Origin: DASRVA01 sp050732875
Lineage (GTDB): Bacteria; Gemmatimonadota; Gemmatimonadetes; JACCXV01; JAHWKZ01
Direction of reading: 5' to 3'
Length of the DNA: 64,000 nucleotides
Assembly (NCBI GenBank): GCA_050732875.1
Contig: JBOHRQ010000001.1
Location: 1-64,000, forward strand
Each line of letters starts with the position of its first letter. Within the stretch, counting starts at the first letter, position 1. Made by a program: the position numbers and the translations under genes. The notes under the pieces are model-generated. The model worked only from the letters and a program-made list of their open reading frames with translations. It did not search any database and was not told where the DNA came from. Below, in pieces: positions 18,143 to 27,644 of the stretch.

Positions 18143-19138
18143 TCAGAGCCGGTGAATCACAGCCCGCGGTGCGGCGATCACAGACGCGCCACCGTCGCGG
18201 GCGTAGGGCTTCGGCGCGCTGTTCCCGACCGGCGCGGTGGCTTCGGCGCCGTAGGGCCGCTCCGGGCGCCCTCCGGGCGCCGCGCCGTTGCCATGCACGA
18301 TCCGGACGCCGGCGCTGGCGCCGATCCGGGTGGCGCCGGCCTCGATCATGCGGAGCGCGGTGGGCTGATCCTTGACCCCGCCGGCCGCCTTGACCCCCAC
18401 TGCAGCGCCGACGACCCGCCGCATGAGCCGGACGTCCTCCTCGGTCGCTCCACCGGGCCCGAAGCCGGTCGAGGTCTTCACGAAGTGGGCGCCCGCCTCC
18501 TTCGCCAGCACACACGCCTTCACCTTCTCCTCGTCGGTGAGGAGCGCCGTCTCCAGGATCACCTTGACACGGGCGCGCCCTTCCGCCCCCGTCACAACCC
18601 CCGCCACGTCGCGCTCGACGTCCGAGTAGGCGCCCGACTTGAGGGCCCCGACGTTGACGACCATGTCGAGCTCGGCTGCGCCGTCCTCCAACGCACGCAC
18701 GGCCTCGTAGACCTTGGTCTCGGTACGGTTGGCCCCCAGCGGGAAGCCGACCACCGTGCACACGCGGACCGGGGTCCGGGCGAGACGCCCGGCGGCCAGA
18801 CGCACCCACCACGGGTTCAGGCACACGGTGGCGAAGCAGTTCTCGGCCGCCTCGTCGCACAGCTCCTCGATCTCCCGCCGGGTGGCGGTGGGGGCGAGGA
18901 GGGTGTGGTCGATCATCCGGGCGAGGGCGTTGTCGCAGGCGCCCACGCCAGGGCCGGCGCTGAACCGCTCGGCGCCGCACGCGGCCAGCCGGCCGAGGCG
19001 GTCGCCGCAGCGCGAGGCGCAGCAGGACCCGTCGCAGCGGCCGTCGCACCCGCACGCCGGAGCGTCCACGCCGGGGCCGCTCATCTGGACGAGAAGCTCG
19101 GCCGCGATCATGTCCGCGATGCGGTCGAGGCGCTCCAA
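18143..19138 (-). CDS. deoC: Deoxyribose-phosphate aldolase with N-terminal targeting helix and Cys-rich extension
   Basis: 331 residues against about 220-260 for ordinary DeoC. It cleaves 2-deoxyribose-5-phosphate to glyceraldehyde-3-phosphate and acetaldehyde. Catalytic residues are present: D158 (ELDMVVNVGA), Schiff-base K221 (FVKTSTGFG) and K250 (GVKAAGGVK). Residues 1-19 form an amphipathic helix resembling BMC cargo peptides. C29-C44 has six Cys in 16 residues; the last 50 residues are a Pro/Gly/Ala tail. TTG 19138 is used. CTG 19165, in frame and overlapping the EutN stop as CTGA, is an alternative. Third gene after two EutN vertex proteins, so it is probably microcompartment cargo. 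Confidence 0.88.
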   Translation of the reverse strand: MERLDRIADMIAAELLVQMSGPGVDAPACGCDGRCDGSCCASRCGDRLGRLAACGAERFSAGPGVGACDNALARMIDHTLLAPTATRREIEELCDEAAENCFATVCLNPWWVRLAAGRLARTPVRVCTVVGFPLGANRTETKVYEAVRALEDGAAELDMVVNVGALKSGAYSDVERDVAGVVTGAEGRARVKVILETALLTDEEKVKACVLAKEAGAHFVKTSTGFGPGGATEEDVRLMRRVVGAAVGVKAAGGVKDQPTALRMIEAGATRIGASAGVRIVHGNGAAPGGRPERPYGAEATAPVGNSAPKPYARDGGASVIAAPRAVIHRL

Positions 19139-19161
19139 CCGGCCGGGGCGCGGGGCCGCGC

Positions 19162-19476
19162 TCAGCGAGCCTCCGCGGGCGTGCCCGACGCGGGCGGCGA
19201 GCCGCCCTCCAGGAAATCGATCCGATCGACGACGCCGATGACGACGTTCTGGAGCGGGATCCGGTCGCGACCGGTGATCTGACGGGCGGCGTTGCCCTCC
19301 CGGGAGACGAGGACGCGGTCCCCCACGCCAGCGTCGACACGGTCCACGGCGATCACCTCGTCGCCGTCCGGAGCGCCGTCGATGTCGAGCGGCTGGACGA
19401 CGAGCAGCTTGTAGTCGCGCAGCTCGGGATCCTTGTCGCTGGAGGTCACGGTGCCGGTGACGAGGGCGAGGATCAC
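19162..19476 (-). CDS. EutN/CcmL-family microcompartment vertex protein
   Basis: 104 residues. The opening LALVTGTVTSSDKDPELRDY, then KLLVVQPLD, the VGDRVLVSREGNAARQI strand and closing VVIGVVDRIDFLE are the pattern of the pentameric OB-fold proteins that cap BMC vertices. The start is GTG 19476, overlapping the stop of the preceding EutN gene as GTGA. It is the second of three coupled genes. No hexameric BMC-H/T shell gene lies in the window. Confidence 0.9.
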   Translation of the reverse strand: MILALVTGTVTSSDKDPELRDYKLLVVQPLDIDGAPDGDEVIAVDRVDAGVGDRVLVSREGNAARQITGRDRIPLQNVVIGVVDRIDFLEGGSPPASGTPAEAR

Positions 19477-19760
19477 GGGGCGATCACCGTGCCGTCCTGG
19501 AGGTCGACCCGGTCGATCTTCCCGACCACCGCCGCGTCGACCGGGCAGAACGGGTCGCGGAGCGGCAGCGAGGCCTCACGGCTGGTCACGAAGTAGACCC
19601 ACTCGTCGTCGCCGTACTGTCCGGTATCGACCGCCACCAGTGGAGAGCCAGCGGCTCGCCCGCGGGCGTCGGTGGGCTCGATCCAGAGCAGCGGGTACCC
19701 CCTCAGGGGCGTCACCTTGCGGGTGCTCACGACACGGCCGATGACGCGGGCGAAGCGCAC
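19473..19760 (-). CDS. EutN/CcmL-family microcompartment vertex protein (second paralog)
   Basis: 95 residues. RFARVIGRVVSTRKVTPLRG, then LLWIEPTD, LVAVDTGQYGDDEWVYFVTSREAS and the closing VVGKIDRVDL match EutN/CcmL pentamer proteins. It differs clearly from the gene that follows it, so the pair are paralogs, not a recent duplication. The start is GTG 19760; codons further upstream run into the dnaK leader. First gene of the minus-strand BMC group, divergent from dnaK across 193 nt that contain no other gene. Confidence 0.88.
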   Translation of the reverse strand: MRFARVIGRVVSTRKVTPLRGYPLLWIEPTDARGRAAGSPLVAVDTGQYGDDEWVYFVTSREASLPLRDPFCPVDAAVVGKIDRVDLQDGTVIAP

Positions 19761-19953
19761 GGGCGGAGCATACGAGGCCGCCCGGACGGCGTCAACGGCT
19801 ACGGGCGGGTGGGGCGGCCGCGTCCATCCTGCCAGAATGGCGTAAAATCGGACGGCACAGGGCTTGCACATCCTTTTCGGCCGATATCGGAGGACGGTCG
19901 GATCGGCAGACCGAACCCGTCGTTCTTTCCTTCATTCCATCGAGAGGCAGGCC

Positions 19954-21864
<1,911 letters not shown>

Positions 21865-21889
21865 AAGCACCGACAGCCCGCTGCACGGA

Positions 21890-21923
21890 GAAGGGTCCGG
21901 GATCTCAGCGTTCCGGACCCTTC
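21890..21923 (+). terminator. Stem-loop after dnaK
   Basis: GAAGGGTCCGG (21890-21900) pairs perfectly with CCGGACCCTTC (21913-21923) around a 12-nt loop, 25 nt after the dnaK stop. The following bases GTTCGTATATT are only moderately T-rich, so termination may be partial. TATATT at 21929-21934 could be the -10 box of the next gene. Confidence 0.75.
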
Positions 21924-21972
21924 GTTCGTATATTGCGCCGCGTCGCGGGTGCCGATCACGCGGCCGTTCCCT

Positions 21973-23523
21973 ATGGGTATGCCCAAGACGAAGACGAGCT
22001 TCCGGCCGCGGGTCTGGGCGATGGTCGGAGGCGCCGTCGCGCTCGCCCTGGCGATCGCGGCGTTCGATCCGTACCTGTTCACCGGCGGCGACAACGCGCA
22101 GTACTACGCGCTGACCCGCGCCCTGGCGACCGGCCGCGGCTACGTCGATCTGGTCCGGCCGGGAGCCCCACCGCACACGCTCTATCCGCCCGGCTATCCG
22201 GCCCTGCTGGTTCCCTTCTACCTCGCCTCGGGTGGAAGCCTGGTCGCGATGAAGCTCCTCTCCCTGCTGGCGGCAGCGGCGCTGCTGTGGGGAGTGTACG
22301 CCCTCGCGCGACGCGATCCAGCGGTGCCGGCCTGGGCAGCCGCCGCGGCCGTCGGGCTCGTCGGCCTCTATCCCGCGTTCCGCGAGTACACGCATTGGGT
22401 GCTCTCGGACATGACGTACACGGCGATCGCAGCGGCGGCCCTGCTCGCCTTCCAGCGCCACACCGACCCGGACGAGCGGGAGGCCGGGTGGGCGGGCTGG
22501 ATCCTCGCGTGCGCGCTCGCGGTGGGCGCCTTCTACGTGCGGGTCGCCGGCGTCGCGCTGTTCGTCGCCGTCGTCGGGTGGGCGCTCCTCGAGCGGCGCT
22601 GGCGCCGCGCCGCCGCCGCGGCGGCCTTCTTCGCGATCGGCGCGCTTCCGTGGATCGCGTGGTCGCGCCAGGCGGCGCCGGGGTCTTCGGCCGGCTACGT
22701 CGAGCAGGCCGCCGCCGGCTCGTCGCTGTCCGCGCCCTCCGGGGATCTCCTGCGAACCCTCGGTGAGCGGTTCGTGGAGGTCGTGGTCGAGTACGGGACC
22801 TATCAGCTCCCGGGCCTCTTCTGGCCGGTCTCCCCGCCCCCGCCCGTCGCCCGGGCGCTGGGCGCGACCCTGGGGGGCGCGCTGCTCCTCTACGGTGCCT
22901 GGCGGGTCATCCGGCAACGCGGTCTCCGGCCGTGGGACCTGTACGTGGGAACGACGCTCGGCCTCATCTATCTGTGGCCCTGGCTGGGCGAGCGGATCGT
23001 CCTCACCCTGGCCCCGTTCCTGTGGTTCTATCTGCTGGCCGGGGCGGACGACGTCTCGCGGCAGGCCGGCTGGGGCCGCGCTCCCGCCGTCGCAGCGGCT
23101 TCGCTCGTCGCCCTGGCGCTCTTCGCGGGCGGCGTTGTCGCCGCGGGCCGGCAGATCCCGCGGACCCGCGCCTGGCTGGCCGGGAACGAGCTCGCCGGCT
23201 ATTCCCCGTTCTGGCAGGATTACTTCGACGCCTCGCGCTGGATCGGCGCCAACGCCCCCGACGCCGTCGTTCTCGCGCGGAAGCCCACCCTCGTCTGGTA
23301 CTGGAGTGGCCGTCCGACGGTCGTCTATCCGTTCCGCGCCGATCCCGACGAGACATGGCGTTTCGTCGAGGCGGCCGGCGTCAGCCACCTGCTGCTCGAC
23401 CCGTCCACCGAGCGGGCGCTCGCTCCCGCGCTCGAGTCGTGGCGCGACCGGCTCGAGCTCGCGTACCGGGCCCCCCGCGGGCAGGCGGCGGTCGTCCGCC
23501 TGGCGTCGCCCGCCGGCCGGTGA
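21973..23523 (+). CDS. GT39/ArnT-like polytopic membrane glycosyltransferase
   Basis: 516 residues with about ten hydrophobic segments and a soluble C-terminal domain (about 400-516). The first loop carries GGDNAQYYALTRAL with an acidic residue at the place of the catalytic DE/DD of lipid-linked-sugar transferases, then LYPPGYPALLVPFY. It probably moves a sugar from a polyprenyl phosphate on the periplasmic side. The start is uncertain: ATG 21973, ATG 21979 and GTG 21949 are in frame and none has a clear ribosome binding site. First gene of a run (to 27129) joined by GTGA overlaps. Confidence 0.8.
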   Translation: MGMPKTKTSFRPRVWAMVGGAVALALAIAAFDPYLFTGGDNAQYYALTRALATGRGYVDLVRPGAPPHTLYPPGYPALLVPFYLASGGSLVAMKLLSLLAAAALLWGVYALARRDPAVPAWAAAAAVGLVGLYPAFREYTHWVLSDMTYTAIAAAALLAFQRHTDPDEREAGWAGWILACALAVGAFYVRVAGVALFVAVVGWALLERRWRRAAAAAAFFAIGALPWIAWSRQAAPGSSAGYVEQAAAGSSLSAPSGDLLRTLGERFVEVVVEYGTYQLPGLFWPVSPPPPVARALGATLGGALLLYGAWRVIRQRGLRPWDLYVGTTLGLIYLWPWLGERIVLTLAPFLWFYLLAGADDVSRQAGWGRAPAVAAASLVALALFAGGVVAAGRQIPRTRAWLAGNELAGYSPFWQDYFDASRWIGANAPDAVVLARKPTLVWYWSGRPTVVYPFRADPDETWRFVEAAGVSHLLLDPSTERALAPALESWRDRLELAYRAPRGQAAVVRLASPAGR

Positions 23524-25247
23524 GGACGGACGGCTCGACGCCACAGGGCCGGACACGCCGGATCGTCGGGATCGCTGTTGCCGCCGCCGCGGTGACGATC
23601 GCCGTTCTCGTCCCGGAGACGTGGTTCGCCTCCGACCCCCGGATGACGGTGCACCTCGACCCGCCCTTCCGCCCGATCTCCCTGTTCCGGAGCCTGCTGA
23701 TGCTCGACGCGCTGCTGGCCCTCGGGTGGTCGGCAGGCTGGCCGCTGTGGCCGTCGCGGCGGCCGGCCGGGGGACCCGCTGCCGTCGTCGCCGGGGTACC
23801 CGCGGAGCCGGGTGTCCGGCGGCCCCTCCTGTGGCTGGGCCTGATCTTTCTGGGGGCGGCCGCGCTCCGCCTCCACGGCCTCGACGCCCAGCTGTGGCTG
23901 GACGAGGCCGCCGTGCTGGTGGGTCTCGGAGACCGCTCCGTCCTCGACACGCTCTTCGCCACCCCGACGCTCAACAACCATCTCCTGTACACGCTCTCGA
24001 TGCTCGTCTCGACCGGCCTTTTCGGGGCCGAGGCCTGGGCGGCGCGGCTGCCGGCGGCTCTGGCCGGGATCGCCACCGTGCCCGCCGTCTACGCCCTCGC
24101 CCGGCTCGCCCTGTCGGAGAGGGATTCGTTGCTCGCGGCCAGCCTGGTCGCGGTCTCCTATCACCACGTCTTCTTCTCGCAGAACGCCCGCGGCTACAGC
24201 CTGCTCCTGCTGTGGTCGGTCGTCGCCACCACGATGTTCCTGCGTGCGCTCGAGCACGACACCGACCGCGAGTGGGCCCTCTACGGCCTCGCCTCGCTGC
24301 TCGGATGCGCGACGATGCTGTTCGGCGTCTTCGTCCCCGCCGGCCACGCCCTGGTCTGGGCGGTGCTCTGGGCGAGGCGCCGCTGGTCGGGAGAGCGTGG
24401 GCTTGCCTTCGGCGGCCGACCGCTCGTGGTCTGGGGTTTCGTCGGGCTGGCCGTTCTCCACCTCTATGCGGGCGCGCTGCCCTGGGTGCTCTCCATCGCC
24501 GCGGACCAGGCCTCCGGCGCTGCGCCCGCGTATCGGATTTCGCAGTGGGAGCGGCTGGGCCAGCTCTGGCGCGGTCTCCTTGCCGGCCTCGGCGGGATCG
24601 CGATCGCCGCCCTCGGGGTGGTGCTCGTCCCGACGGTCGCGGCGCTGCCGGCGTTCGTCCGGCGCCAGCCCGTCTTCACGCTCGCGCTGACGGCGCCCCT
24701 CCTGCTCGAGGCCGTCGTGGTGGTGCGGCTGGCGTGGTCCCCGCGGTTCTTCCTCGTCGCGCTCCCGGTGGCCGCGGTGCTCGGCATCGGCGCAGCGTCC
24801 ACCTGGCGTCGCGGGCGGTTCCTCCCCGTCCTGGTCGTGGCGGTCTTCACCCTCGTATCCTTCCTCTCTCTGCCCCGGTACTATCGGATCCCCAAGCAGG
24901 CGAGCCGGGACGGGCTCGCCTGGATCGCCGCCCGGGCGCGGCCCGGCGATGTCGTGGTCGCCGTGGATACGGCGCGGTGGGGGGCCGCGTTCTACGCTCC
25001 CAGGGTAGCGCCCGCGCTCGAGATGACCGCGGTCCGGTCCCGCTCCGGGCTCGAGACCGTCGAGGACCGCCATCGGGACGGAACGGTGTGGCTGCTGACA
25101 TCCTTCGAGCCCGCTCTCCGGGTCGAGCTGCCCGACCTCTATGGTTGGATCGTCCGGGACTACCGGCCCGTCCGCCGGTTCCCGGCTACCGTCGAGGACG
25201 GCGAGATCACGATCTGGACGTCTGCCCCCGGAGCGATCGACCGGTGA
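23520..25247 (+). CDS. GT39-like membrane glycosyltransferase with LDEA motif
   Basis: 575 residues, polytopic. LWLDEAAVLVG after the second hydrophobic segment matches the aspartate/glutamate pair of GT39/ArnT-type transferases. NNHLLYTLSMLV and SYHHVFFSQNARGYSLLLL continue the family pattern. A periplasmic C-terminal domain of about 120 residues follows the last membrane span. The start GTG 23520 overlaps the previous stop as GTGA. It is paralogous in plan to the gene before it. Donor probably polyprenyl-phosphate sugar; acceptor unknown, likely the glycan made by this region. Confidence 0.83.
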   Translation: MRTDGSTPQGRTRRIVGIAVAAAAVTIAVLVPETWFASDPRMTVHLDPPFRPISLFRSLLMLDALLALGWSAGWPLWPSRRPAGGPAAVVAGVPAEPGVRRPLLWLGLIFLGAAALRLHGLDAQLWLDEAAVLVGLGDRSVLDTLFATPTLNNHLLYTLSMLVSTGLFGAEAWAARLPAALAGIATVPAVYALARLALSERDSLLAASLVAVSYHHVFFSQNARGYSLLLLWSVVATTMFLRALEHDTDREWALYGLASLLGCATMLFGVFVPAGHALVWAVLWARRRWSGERGLAFGGRPLVVWGFVGLAVLHLYAGALPWVLSIAADQASGAAPAYRISQWERLGQLWRGLLAGLGGIAIAALGVVLVPTVAALPAFVRRQPVFTLALTAPLLLEAVVVVRLAWSPRFFLVALPVAAVLGIGAASTWRRGRFLPVLVVAVFTLVSFLSLPRYYRIPKQASRDGLAWIAARARPGDVVVAVDTARWGAAFYAPRVAPALEMTAVRSRSGLETVEDRHRDGTVWLLTSFEPALRVELPDLYGWIVRDYRPVRRFPATVEDGEITIWTSAPGAIDR

Positions 25248-26227
25248 TCCGGGCGGCGATCATCGGGGCGGGCCTGATGGGACGCTGGCATGCGGACGCG
25301 GCCATCCGATCGGGCGGCCGCGTCGTGGCGGTCGTCGACCCTCGTACCGAGCGCGTGCGGGCGCTCGCGGCCCGGGGCACGGTCCAGGCGCCGTCGATCG
25401 CCGAGGTGGATCTGGCGGCAGTGGACGTCGCACACGTCTGCACGCCCACCGCGAGCCACGCGGATCTGGCGCGCTCGGTCCTGCTGGCCGGCTGCCACGC
25501 GATCGTCGAGAAGCCGCTGGCTGCAGGTGCCGCGGAGACCGATGATCTCCTCGAGCTCGCCGGGGAGCGGGGGCGGCTTCTCTGTCCGGTCCATCAGTAT
25601 GTCTTCCAGCGGGGGGTGGCGAGGGTCGCCGGCGCTCTGGACCGGTTGGGGGTGGTGCGCCACGTGGACGTCACGATCTGCTCGTCCGGCGCCGACGATC
25701 TGTCCGACGAGCAGCGGGATCGGATCGCGGCCGAGATCCTGTCCCACCCGCTCTCCCTTCTGGCGCGTCTCTTCGACTGGCGCCTCGACGAGATTCCCTG
25801 GAGTGTAGCGCGCCCCGCCTCCGGGGAGATCCGGGCCATCGCCCCGGCCGGAGAGGGAACGATCGAGCTCCTCGTATCTATGGGCGCACGCCCGACGCGC
25901 AGCACGCTCGTGATCCTGGGCGAGGCCGGCAGCGTGCACGTCGACCTCTTCCACGGCTTCGCGGTCTTCGAGGGCGGTGGCGCCTCCCGCGGGCGCAAGA
26001 TCGCACGGCCGTTCACGCTGGCCGGGGGCACGCTGCTGAGGGCGGGCGCCAACCTGGCCCGCCGCGCCGGGCGGCGCGAGCCTGCCTTCCCCGGCCTCCG
26101 TGAGCTGGTGAGCCGGTGCTACGCCGCCGTTCGCGACCCGGCCCTGCCAGGACCGATCCCGCCCGCGGAGACGCGCGCGGTCGCGCGGGCTCGCGAGGCC
26201 ATCCTCGGTCGTCCGCCCGACCGGTGA
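25244..26227 (+). CDS. Gfo/Idh/MocA-family NAD(P)-dependent oxidoreductase
   Basis: 327 residues. N-terminal Rossmann fold starting AAIIGAGLMGRWHADAAI, the HVCTPTASHADLA strand and the EKPLAAG motif whose Lys is the usual catalytic residue. In surface-glycan loci these enzymes oxidise or dehydrogenate nucleotide sugars. The GTG start at 25244 overlaps the preceding stop as GTGA and its own stop overlaps the next start, so translation is coupled. Substrate not determinable. Confidence 0.88.
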   Translation: MIRAAIIGAGLMGRWHADAAIRSGGRVVAVVDPRTERVRALAARGTVQAPSIAEVDLAAVDVAHVCTPTASHADLARSVLLAGCHAIVEKPLAAGAAETDDLLELAGERGRLLCPVHQYVFQRGVARVAGALDRLGVVRHVDVTICSSGADDLSDEQRDRIAAEILSHPLSLLARLFDWRLDEIPWSVARPASGEIRAIAPAGEGTIELLVSMGARPTRSTLVILGEAGSVHVDLFHGFAVFEGGGASRGRKIARPFTLAGGTLLRAGANLARRAGRREPAFPGLRELVSRCYAAVRDPALPGPIPPAETRAVARAREAILGRPPDR

Positions 26228-27129
26228 TCTCGGTGGTCCTGGCCGCGCGGCGAAGAGGGGGCGCGCTGCGCGCCTGCCTGGAGTCGCTGGTTCCGCAGGT
26301 CGAGGCCCTCGGCGGAGAGCTGATCGTGGTCGTCGGAAGCCGCGAAGACGACGGGGTCGCCGCGCTGGCGCCGGGCGCCGTCCTGGTCTACGCCGGGGGC
26401 GACGCTCTGGTGCCGCGCCTGTGGGGGATCGGGATCCCGCGTGCCCGGGGCCACTGGATCGCGCTCACGTCGACCGACTGCGTCCCCGACGACGGCTGGA
26501 TCGCGGCGATCGCTCGCGCCGTGCGGGCGGAGCCCTCCTGCGCCGCCTTCGGCGGGCCAATCGAGCCGCCGGGCCAGGGATCACCCGCCGATTGGGGCCT
26601 CTTCTTCGCGCGCTTCCATGCCTTTCTCTCCCCTCCCGACGAGGGGCCCGCCGCCGGCCTGCCGGGCGAGAACGCGGCCTACCGGCGCGGCGCGCTGGAC
26701 CGGGCTTGGGCGGACCGCGACGACGGCTTCTGGGAAGCCTTCGTCAACCGGCGGCTCGTGGCGCTCGGGGAGACGCTTCGCGGTCGGTCCGATCTGCGCG
26801 TTCGGATGGCGGCTGGGAACCGGCTGGCGGGCCGGATCGGCGAACGGTATCGCCACGGGTGTCATTTCGGCATGCATCGGACCGTCGGGGGCTGGATGGA
26901 GTCGTGGATGCGGATCGCCTCCGCGCCGCTCCTGCCGCCCCTGCTCGCCGCGCGGGCCGGCCGGGGGGTAGCCCGGCGGCGTCCCGCGCTTCTCCCGCGG
27001 TTTCTCGCCACCCTGCCGTGGACCCTGATCCTGCTCGGGGCATGGTCGCTGGGGGAAGCGCGGGGCTATAGGGATCAGCGGAAGCGGATGCGGGTTCCGA
27101 CAAACGCGACGCCCTCGAGCGGCCGGTAG
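26224..27129 (+). CDS. GT2-like glycosyltransferase
   Basis: 301 residues. Opening strand ISVVLAARRRGGALRACLES, LIVVVGSRED, then the acceptor/metal region SLTSTDCVPDDGW is represented by ALTSTDCVPDDGW, where the usual DxD is reduced to TDC, and GLPGENAAYRRGAL corresponds to the GGNxAYRR acceptor block. A hydrophobic C-terminal segment (about 245-285) may anchor it. GTG 26224 overlaps the previous gene. Its last 55 nt overlap the convergent lipoprotein gene. It resembles the GT2 at 35048-36016 in length and design. Confidence 0.8.
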   Translation: MISVVLAARRRGGALRACLESLVPQVEALGGELIVVVGSREDDGVAALAPGAVLVYAGGDALVPRLWGIGIPRARGHWIALTSTDCVPDDGWIAAIARAVRAEPSCAAFGGPIEPPGQGSPADWGLFFARFHAFLSPPDEGPAAGLPGENAAYRRGALDRAWADRDDGFWEAFVNRRLVALGETLRGRSDLRVRMAAGNRLAGRIGERYRHGCHFGMHRTVGGWMESWMRIASAPLLPPLLAARAGRGVARRRPALLPRFLATLPWTLILLGAWSLGEARGYRDQRKRMRVPTNATPSSGR

Positions 27130-27644
27130 TCGGCGCCGAAGAGGGCGCTCGTCGCGGGTTCGACGCCCAGCTCGACAACTTCGTCCCGGAACGGTGTCCG
27201 GATCAGGTCGAAGTCGATCACGAACACGGCTCCGCCGCGCTCGGCGGACGGCTGGAGCCCTCCATGGACGAGCAGGAAATTCCCGGGGGCCTCGACCACC
27301 GGGCGGCCGCTGGAGAAGAACGGCGCCGTACCCTGGGCCGGAAAGCTCCCCCCCGCCACGCTGCGCACGACCAGCAGGTCGGGGACATCGACCAGCTCCA
27401 GGTACGCCATTGTGACGCCCGGCTCGACGTCGACCGCCTGGACCTCGATCACCAGCGACCCGAGCTGGCAGTCGAACGAGCGCAGAGAGAGCACGACCGC
27501 ATTCGACCGGGGGGCGCTCTCGCCGCCGAGCGGGGTCGCCTCCGGGCAGGCGCGGGCCTCGATCTCGTCGTAGAACTGCCCCTCCCCACAGCCGGCCAGA
27601 AAAGCGGCCCAACCGACCACGACGAAGGTCCCGAAGGGTCTCAT
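27075..27644 (-). CDS. Lipoprotein, possibly cohesin-like
   Basis: 189 residues. Lipoprotein signal with lipobox LAGC (C19), then an all-beta domain. The run LGSLVIEVQAVDVEPGVTMA followed by YLELVDVPDLLVVRSVAGGS and later GGAVFVIDFDLI follows the strand order of cohesin domains, but I could not confirm this by alignment. The ATG 27644 overlaps the stop of the dockerin-ended repeat protein as ATGA, so the two are co-translated, which fits a cohesin/dockerin pairing. Its 3' end overlaps the convergent GT2 gene by 55 nt. Confidence 0.65.
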   Translation of the reverse strand: MRPFGTFVVVGWAAFLAGCGEGQFYDEIEARACPEATPLGGESAPRSNAVVLSLRSFDCQLGSLVIEVQAVDVEPGVTMAYLELVDVPDLLVVRSVAGGSFPAQGTAPFFSSGRPVVEAPGNFLLVHGGLQPSAERGGAVFVIDFDLIRTPFRDEVVELGVEPATSALFGADYRPLEGVAFVGTRIRFR

